A DNA stretch of 6,141 bases from an uncultured bacterium (GTDB lineage Bacteria; Verrucomicrobiota; Verrucomicrobiia; Opitutales; Intestinicryptomonadaceae). The notes beneath the pieces are model-generated. The model was not told the origin of the DNA. It did not search any database and saw only the letters and a program-made list of their open reading frames with translations. Made by a program: the position numbers and the translations under genes. Location of the stretch: contig CAJMOT010000123.1 in the NCBI GenBank assembly GCA_905214995.1, forward strand, positions 1 through 6,141, in the 5' to 3' direction. Of this stretch, positions 1-4,895 are shown one piece after another; the first letter of the stretch is position 1; each line of letters starts with the position of its first letter.

Positions 1-48
1 CCGCCGCGCTCCGCAGAAAAAAATAGCGGCATAGCTTTATAAAAAAAA
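1..48. other. Window edge, possible tail of an upstream gene
   Basis: All three forward frames are open from the window edge and close at stops at 24-26, 32-34 and 40-42, so no single frame can be chosen. The frame ending at TAG 24-26 would give a basic tail, AALRRKK, which is a plausible protein C-terminus lying just before the terminator at 49-75. This is suggestive only: about 26 bases cannot identify a gene. The minus strand gives nothing recognisable either. Confidence 0.2.
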
Positions 49-75
49 GCTCCGGAAAAACCGGAGCCTTTTTTT
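41..75. terminator. Rho-independent terminator, probably bidirectional
   Basis: A perfect 7-bp GC-rich stem, GCTCCGG (49-55) with CCGGAGC (61-67), encloses an AAAAA loop and is followed after one C by seven Ts (69-75). Eight As (41-48) precede the stem, so the opposite strand also reads as hairpin plus T-run, and the element could stop transcription from both sides. It separates whatever lies upstream from the SRP RNA and its downstream operon, implying the latter has its own promoter between 76 and 233. Confidence 0.88.
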
Positions 76-233
76 GCGCAAAATCCCGCGTTTCTTATTC
101 TTCTCCGGCGTGAGCTAGCGTTAGACAACTTTAAGGCGGCCTCCCCCCGCCCTCCGGCGAAAACCAAAAAACTTGGCGAAAACGGGGGAAAATGCTTGCA
201 AGAGGAGAGTTTTTTTGAAGTTATGAACGGCAA
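76..233. other. Gene-free leader upstream of the SRP RNA gene
   Basis: No open frame of credible length, tRNA or rRNA is visible here. The stretch holds a 9-base direct repeat, GGCGAAAAC, at 156-164 and 175-183. A potential stem pairs CCCCCG (144-149) with CGGGGG (183-188), with an inner CCAA/TTGG hairpin (164-167 with 173-176). There is also a perfect palindrome, CTTGCAAG (194-201), and a run of seven Ts (210-216). The promoter for the SRP RNA must lie in or near this region because a strong terminator closes it upstream. Confidence 0.6.
195..226 (+). promoter_or_regulatory. Weak candidate promoter for the SRP RNA
   Basis: TTGCAA at 195-200 resembles a -35 box and TTATGA at 221-226 lies at a suitable distance from the predicted RNA 5' end near 234 to be a -10 box. 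The spacing between them is about 20 bases, longer than the usual 17, and both hexamers deviate from consensus. The call therefore rests mainly on position; the true -35 region may differ. Confidence 0.25.
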
Positions 234-332
234 GGTCGGGCCCCATGCAATTTGCGGCGGCGCGAACCCCGCCAGATCCGGAAGGAAGCAACGGTAGCGG
301 CCTCCCAAATGTGCCGTGGGTCGCCTGGCCCC
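234..332 (+). ncRNA. ffs: Signal recognition particle RNA, small (4.5S) bacterial type
   Basis: This RNA forms the SRP with the protein Ffh and targets ribosomes making membrane or secreted proteins to FtsY and the translocon. The diagnostic domain IV is present: CCAGATCCGGAAGGAAGCA at 272-290, with the GGAA tetraloop at 280-283 closed by CC/GG and the Ffh-binding internal loop on either side. The ends pair as expected: GGTCGGGC (234-241) with GCCTGGCC (323-330, allowing G-U pairs), and then, across a two-base bulge, CCCATG (242-247) with the bases just before it. The length of about 100 nt matches the small form without an Alu domain. One internal-loop base, A276, is a G in the common sequence AGGTCC. 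The exact ends are inferred from pairing; the 3' end may reach into the T-run. Confidence 0.93.
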
Positions 333-345
333 TTTTTCATTTTTT
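333..345 (+). terminator. T-rich terminator tail of the SRP RNA
   Basis: The GC-rich closing helix of the SRP RNA ends in GGCCCC and is followed at once by TTTTT (333-337), CA and TTTTTT (340-345). The RNA's own terminal helix plus this U-tract is the usual intrinsic end for such genes. The tract finishes only five bases before the uppS start codon, so expression of the operon from upstream would require read-through of it. Confidence 0.6.
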
Positions 346-350
346 CATTC

Positions 351-1088
351 ATGCCCACCGAATTTGACAAAACCAAAGAAAACGCGCCGGTTCACGTAGC
401 CATAATAATGGACGGCAACGGCAGATGGGCAAAAGAGCGCGGCAAACCCCGCATCTACGGGCACAACGAGGGCGCAAAAAGAATCCGCGAAGCGCTTTCG
501 GCGGCTAAAAAGGCCGGCGTCAAGTTCCTTACCCTCTATGCGTTCTCTTCCGAAAACTGGAACCGGCCGCCCGATGAGGTAGCCGCCCTCATGAAGCTTC
601 TCGTATCGTCGATAGAGGAATACGGCCGCGAGCTCGTCGAAAACCGCGTAAAATTCACGGCTATCGGGGAGGTTTCAGCCCTCCCGCCCGAATGCGAAAA
701 AGCCGTCCGCGGCCTTGAAGAGAAAACCCGAGAATTTTCCGAAGGCACGCTCGCGCTCGCCCTCAACTACGGGTCGCGCGCGGAGGCGGCAAAAGCCGCG
801 AGGCTGCTCGCCCAAAAGGCTGCGCGCGGAGAAATCGACCCTTCCTCCATAGACTGGGACATGTTCTCCTCCGGCCTCGACACCGCGGGAATGCCCGACC
901 CCGACCTCATAATCCGCACTTCCGGCGAACAGCGTCTGAGCAATTTTCTGACTTTGCAGGCGGCGTATTCCGAGCTCTATTTTACCGACGTCTACTGGCC
1001 GGATTTCGGCGAAGAGGAATTTCTCAAGGCCGTAGGCGAGTTCAAGCGCCGCGAGCGCAGATACGGGAAAACCGCCGACCAACTCTGA
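351..1088 (+). CDS. uppS: Isoprenyl transferase (undecaprenyl diphosphate synthase family)
   Basis: This cis-prenyltransferase adds isopentenyl units to farnesyl diphosphate to make the undecaprenyl carrier used for peptidoglycan and surface polysaccharides; it is a soluble, membrane-associated dimer. Family motifs are complete along the 245 residues: HVAIIMDGNGRWA (15-27, catalytic Asp21), GHNEG (37-41), LYAFSSENWNRP (62-73), LNYGSR, and RTSGEQRLSNF (189-199) followed by SELYFTDVYWPDF with Glu208. The usual LLWQ after SNF reads LTLQ here. The frame is open upstream to 252, but those 33 codons lie in the SRP RNA, and ATG 351 gives a normal 14-residue lead before the first motif. No Shine-Dalgarno sequence is visible. 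cdsA starts 9 bases after the stop. Chain length (C55 or shorter) cannot be read from the sequence. Confidence 0.95.
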   Translation: MPTEFDKTKENAPVHVAIIMDGNGRWAKERGKPRIYGHNEGAKRIREALSAAKKAGVKFLTLYAFSSENWNRPPDEVAALMKLLVSSIEEYGRELVENRVKFTAIGEVSALPPECEKAVRGLEEKTREFSEGTLALALNYGSRAEAAKAARLLAQKAARGEIDPSSIDWDMFSSGLDTAGMPDPDLIIRTSGEQRLSNFLTLQAAYSELYFTDVYWPDFGEEEFLKAVGEFKRRERRYGKTADQL

Positions 1089-1097
1089 CACCTCCAC

Positions 1098-1934
1098 ATG
1101 CTCGCCAGAATATTCAGCACGATTCTGCTTTGGGCGGCGACGTTGCTTGCCATAGCGTATTTCGACAGCCTCGGGTGGGCTGCGCTAATCGCCGTCCTAT
1201 CCGCTGCCGCACTGCGCGAGGCGCTCTGCATAATGCGCAAAATGGGGCTCTCCCCATCGGGGAAAATCGCCCAATGCTCTTCGGCGGCGATTATTGCGGG
1301 CGCGTTTTTCGGAATGTCGCTCGGCGCCCCCCTCGGCGGGGCCATCGCGTTCTCCCTCTGCGCCGCAGCCTCCGCCTGCCTCTTGATAAAAGACCCCCGC
1401 GGAGAGCTGTTTTCCAAGACGCTGCTGCCTACGCTCGCCGCCGTATGCGCGATTCCATTCATGCTCCACTGGTTGGTTGTCATCGGTTCCTCCGGAAACT
1501 CCAGATACGGAGGAGTAGTCCTTGCGATATGGATATTGGCGGCGGCGAAATTTTCCGACGTAGGCGCGTACGTCATAGGTTCTGCGTTCGGAAGGCATAA
1601 AATGGCGCCATCAATAAGCCCGAAAAAAACGTGGGAAGGCGCGGCGGGAGGAGTGTTTTCCTCCGCTGCGGTCTCGGCGGCGATAGCGTGCGGATTTTCG
1701 GAAAGCCTTCCTCCGCAATTCACCCCGCCGGCCGCCGCGCTCGCGGGGGCGGCAATAGGGGCGGTCGCGATACTCTCGGACCTGCTCGAATCCATATTCA
1801 AGCGCGCCGCGGGCGTAAAGGACTCCGGCGCGGCGATTCCCGGCATCGGAGGGGCGCTCGACCTCGCGGATTCGGTTCTTCTGTCCGCCCCCGCCGGAAC
1901 ATTCCTGCTGTCGGCCATACTTTTAACGCTATGA
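1098..1934 (+). CDS. cdsA: Phosphatidate cytidylyltransferase (CDP-diglyceride synthase)
   Basis: This integral membrane enzyme converts phosphatidic acid and CTP into CDP-diacylglycerol, the branch-point precursor of bacterial phospholipids. The 278-residue product is mostly hydrophobic, with several membrane-spanning stretches (for example about 5-35, 62-95, 112-130 and 138-160). The C-terminal half carries SDVGAYVIGSAFGRHKMAP followed by SPKKTWEG (174-181). The family signature then follows as SIFKRAAGVKDSG (232-244) and PGIGGALDLADS (248-259), with Lys241, Asp242, Asp255 and Asp258 kept. The common PGHGG is PGIGG and the DR after it is DL, a variation I associate with PVC bacteria. The length is normal for the family. 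The stop codon overlaps the dxr start as ATGA. The uppS-cdsA pairing is conserved in many bacteria, which supports the call. Confidence 0.95.
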   Translation: MLARIFSTILLWAATLLAIAYFDSLGWAALIAVLSAAALREALCIMRKMGLSPSGKIAQCSSAAIIAGAFFGMSLGAPLGGAIAFSLCAAASACLLIKDPRGELFSKTLLPTLAAVCAIPFMLHWLVVIGSSGNSRYGGVVLAIWILAAAKFSDVGAYVIGSAFGRHKMAPSISPKKTWEGAAGGVFSSAAVSAAIACGFSESLPPQFTPPAAALAGAAIGAVAILSDLLESIFKRAAGVKDSGAAIPGIGGALDLADSVLLSAPAGTFLLSAILLTL

Positions 1935-3097
1935 AACGCAAGAATCTTGTGATACTGGGAGCCACCGGCTCCATCGGCGACAGCACGCTGAAAGTCGTAA
2001 GGGGCAATCCCGGGCGGCTGAATGTCGTAGGAATCGCGGGCAAAAAAAATTACGAAAAGCTCGCTAAAATCGCAGACGAATTCAATGTCGGGCACGTCGC
2101 GATTTTCGACGGCGCCGCGTTCGACGACGCCAAGGCGTCGGGGCTCTTCAAAAACCGCAAGCTCTACCGCGGCGAAGAGGGCTTGGAGGAAATATCCCTG
2201 CTGCCCGAAGCCGACACGCTGGTCGCCGCCGTCGTCGGGACGCAGGCGCTGAAACCCACGCTCGCCGCCATTCGCGCGGGCAAAGACATCGCGCTTGCGA
2301 ACAAGGAGCTGCTCGTGATGGCGGGCAAATTCGTGATGGCCGGCGCGCGTGAAAACAATGTCGCCATACTCCCGCTCGACTCCGAGCACAACGCGATATT
2401 CCAGTGCCTCAACGGAGAGAGGGCGCGCGACGTTGCAAAGCTCATAATCACCGCCTCCGGCGGCATGTTCCGCGACTACACGCGCGAGCAAATGCTCTCC
2501 ATAACCCCCGAACAGGCCCTCAAACACCCCAACTGGAAAATGGGCCCCAAGGTGACGATAGACTCGTCCACCCTCGCAAACAAGGGGCTTGAAGTGATAG
2601 AGGCGAAATGGCTCTTCGGAGTGGAGCCCGAGAGAATCCAAGTGGTCGTGCAGAGGCAGAGCCTCGTGCACTCCATGGTGCAGTTTGTCGACGGCTCGGT
2701 GCTCGCGCACCTCTCGCCGCCGTCTATGACTTTCGCGATTTCCCACAGCCTTCTATACCCCGAGCGCGGCGCGTGCGTGTGCGAGCCGCTCGACTTCTCA
2801 AAGGCGATGTCCATAGACTTCGCCCCGCCCGACACCGGACGCTTCCCCTGCCTGCGCCACGCCTTCGACGCCCTCAAAGTGGGCGGAACCGCCACGGCGG
2901 TTTTCAACGCCGCAAATGAGGTTGCCGTTTCGCGCTTCATCGCGGGTAAATTGCCGTGGATAAAAATAGCGGACGTCGTCGGCAAAACCCTCGAGGCGGT
3001 GGACGCCAAAGACCCGCAAACCCTCGACGACATCCTCGCCGACGACGCTCTGGCGCGCGCGCGCGCGTCGGAAATAGCGGAGACCGCCGCACGGTAA
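1931..3097 (+). CDS. dxr: 1-deoxy-D-xylulose 5-phosphate reductoisomerase
   Basis: This cytosolic enzyme rearranges and reduces DXP to 2-C-methyl-D-erythritol 4-phosphate with NADPH and a divalent metal, the committed step of the MEP pathway. The 388 residues match the usual length. GATGSIG (10-16) is the NADPH-binding loop. LDSEHNAIFQ (149-158) holds metal ligands Asp150 and Glu152. HPNWKMG (199-205) is the flexible active-site loop with its Trp. ANKGLEVIEAKWLF (216-229) supplies Asn218, Lys219 and ligand Glu221. The conserved His of VHSM is His247, and FNAANEVAV (325-333) closes the domain. The segment before VHSM reads QRQS (241-244), where a His normally stands first. The ATG at 1931 shares four bases with the cdsA stop, which fixes the start; the frame is open further upstream inside cdsA, but those codons are out of register with any homology. 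A GC dinucleotide tract lies near the 3' end. Confidence 0.96.
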   Translation: MKRKNLVILGATGSIGDSTLKVVRGNPGRLNVVGIAGKKNYEKLAKIADEFNVGHVAIFDGAAFDDAKASGLFKNRKLYRGEEGLEEISLLPEADTLVAAVVGTQALKPTLAAIRAGKDIALANKELLVMAGKFVMAGARENNVAILPLDSEHNAIFQCLNGERARDVAKLIITASGGMFRDYTREQMLSITPEQALKHPNWKMGPKVTIDSSTLANKGLEVIEAKWLFGVEPERIQVVVQRQSLVHSMVQFVDGSVLAHLSPPSMTFAISHSLLYPERGACVCEPLDFSKAMSIDFAPPDTGRFPCLRHAFDALKVGGTATAVFNAANEVAVSRFIAGKLPWIKIADVVGKTLEAVDAKDPQTLDDILADDALARARASEIAETAAR

Positions 3098-3101
3098 AAA
3101 A

Positions 3102-4895
3102 ATGGCTTCGGATCCCGACATATTTTCCAACGCCTGGGCGACGGTTCTGGCGCTGCTGTTTTTCGGCGGCTCGATATTCATACACGAGCTCGGTCACTTT
3201 CTCGCCGCAAAGCTGCGCGGGCTTAAAGTGCTCAGATTCTCCGTGGGATTCGGCCCGATACTGCTCTCGCGCAAGGGAAAGGACGACTGCGAATACGTTT
3301 TGAGCGCTCTGCCGCTCGGGGGGTATGTCGCCATACCGCAGCTGGCGGATTTGGGCGCGCTCGAGGGAACGGACGGCTCGGAGGCGAAAAACCTTCCGAA
3401 GGCGTCGTGCCTCGACAAAATAATAGTCAGCGCCGCGGGCGCGTTCTTCAATGTGCTGCTGGCCGCGGTTCTGGCGATTTTCGTCTGGATTTTCGGAGTG
3501 CCGTCCAACGACTTCGAAACCACGACCGTCGTTGGGTATGTGTCCAAAACCATCACCGGCGCGGACGGCAAAACGGTGGAATCCCCAGCCCGAAAGGCGG
3601 GGCTCTTGCCAGGCGACAAAATACTTTCGGTGGACGGCTCGAAGGTCTCGGATTTCCTGCAAATAATGGAGAAAATCGCCATAGGCTCCGGCCGCACCGA
3701 ATCAGGCGCGCCGAAAGCCGTTCTCGAAGTCGAAAGGGGCGGAAAAGTTTTCGCGGCAGACGTGTTTCCGGAACTCGTAAAGACCAATGCCTCCTCCGGC
3801 GACGAAATGCGCATGATCGGCGTTTCGCCCGCCATGACCATGAAAATTTCAGGGCTGTTTCCCGACTCCCCCGCGATGGAGGCGGGGGCGAAGCCCGGCG
3901 ACATCGTGGAATCCATCGACGGGCGGAAGCTCTACTCCAACATGCAGCTCTCCGACATGCTCGCGGAAATTCCCGAGGGCAAAACCGTGGAGCTGGGCGT
4001 AATCCGCGGCGGAAAGCCCGTAACGTTGAAAATCGCGCCCGAGAAAATCGCCCTCACAAAGCCGCTCTGCAAAATCACCCTTCCGGACGGCGCGGGATCG
4101 CTGTCTTTCATATCAATACCGCCCAAAAACCCGTCGGCGGGCGCGGCGGAAACCGTAAAGCTCCTCTCGGCTGACACCGACGACCCGAGGTTTGCGAAAA
4201 TTTCGCCGGGCGACATACTCTACCAGCTGGCTTTGCAGCGCGTAGAGTCGCTTTCGCAGCTCAACGCGCTCGTAAACGCAAACGTCGGCATTGTCGGAGG
4301 AAGAATGCACTTTTCCGGAGCGCGCATGGACTTGAAGTCCGCGCACCTGCCCGCCTCTTCGACCTCCGAAATACTTCCGCCGAAGGAAAGGATGATGCTC
4401 GGCTACACGCTCGAAAACGTCACGGTGATGCGCCACCCGTCCGTCGCCGAACAGTTCCGCGACAGCGTGGAGCGCACGTATTCGGCGATAGCCGGCCTCG
4501 TCAACCCGCAGAGCGACATAGGAATTTCGAGCCTCGCGGGGCCCGTCGACATAGGCAGGGTGATATACCGCTTGTCGCTCACCGACGTATCGCTTATGCT
4601 CTCGTTCGCCGTGCTGCTGAACATAAACCTCGCCATACTCAACATGCTGCCCATTCCCGTGCTCGACGGCGGGCACATAATGTTCGCAATCATAGAAAAA
4701 ATCCGCGGGAAACCCCTTCCGCGCTCGTTTTTCGCCGCGGTGCAGTCTGCGTTTTCGATACTGTTCATCGCGCTCATGGGGTATGTGGTCTACCTCGGAT
4801 TTCTGCGCTGGAACGGCGATTCCGAATACGAGTCCGCCGCCGAACGGTCCTCGCAATATTACATAAGGGACATTTCCTTCAAAAAGCATGAATAA
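3102..4895 (+). CDS. rseP: Site-2 intramembrane zinc metalloprotease, RseP family, enlarged
   Basis: Members cut transmembrane segments of anti-sigma factors or signal-peptide remnants within the membrane. The 597-residue product has HELGH (28-32) in its first membrane helix, which gives two zinc-ligand His and the catalytic Glu. The third ligand motif, NMLPIPVLDGGH (514-525), lies between two C-terminal helices (about 492-515 and 541-566). A further helix lies near 107-132. Between them are PDZ domains: one at about 140-225 (SPARKAGLLPGDKILSVDG) and a second at about 245-315 (SPAMEAGAKPGDIVESIDG). A third, degenerate PDZ-like stretch around 355-400 contains SPGDILYQ. At 597 residues it is well above the roughly 450 of E. 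coli RseP, and the excess is in this periplasmic part. The start lies four bases after dxr, and the stop overlaps ispG. Its substrate is unknown here; no anti-sigma gene is in the window. Confidence 0.93.
   Translation: MASDPDIFSNAWATVLALLFFGGSIFIHELGHFLAAKLRGLKVLRFSVGFGPILLSRKGKDDCEYVLSALPLGGYVAIPQLADLGALEGTDGSEAKNLPKASCLDKIIVSAAGAFFNVLLAAVLAIFVWIFGVPSNDFETTTVVGYVSKTITGADGKTVESPARKAGLLPGDKILSVDGSKVSDFLQIMEKIAIGSGRTESGAPKAVLEVERGGKVFAADVFPELVKTNASSGDEMRMIGVSPAMTMKISGLFPDSPAMEAGAKPGDIVESIDGRKLYSNMQLSDMLAEIPEGKTVELGVIRGGKPVTLKIAPEKIALTKPLCKITLPDGAGSLSFISIPPKNPSAGAAETVKLLSADTDDPRFAKISPGDILYQLALQRVESLSQLNALVNANVGIVGGRMHFSGARMDLKSAHLPASSTSEILPPKERMMLGYTLENVTVMRHPSVAEQFRDSVERTYSAIAGLVNPQSDIGISSLAGPVDIGRVIYRLSLTDVSLMLSFAVLLNINLAILNMLPIPVLDGGHIMFAIIEKIRGKPLPRSFFAAVQSAFSILFIALMGYVVYLGFLRWNGDSEYESAAERSSQYYIRDISFKKHE

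Noticed and set aside
223..297. A 24-codon open frame starting ATGAACGGC after a GAGGAG stretch
   Set aside because: It overlaps most of the SRP RNA, whose structure fully explains the sequence, and the peptide shows nothing recognisable.
1631..1930. Upstream extension of the dxr frame inside cdsA
   Set aside because: The 100 extra codons are Arg/Gly-rich and lie over the conserved cdsA signature. The Dxr homology begins right at MKRKNLVILGATGSIG, the usual N-terminus.
992..2746. A 584-codon open frame on the minus strand across uppS, cdsA and dxr
   Set aside because: It lies wholly antisense to three well-supported genes. Its translation is rich in His, Arg, Glu and Ala without any recognisable motif, and it is explained by the GC-rich codon bias of the opposite strand.
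3868..3888. Perfect 7-bp GC hairpin (CCCCCGC/GCGGGGG) inside rseP
   Set aside because: No T-run follows, it lies in the coding sequence of the second PDZ domain, and GC-rich codons for SPAMEAGAKPG account for it.
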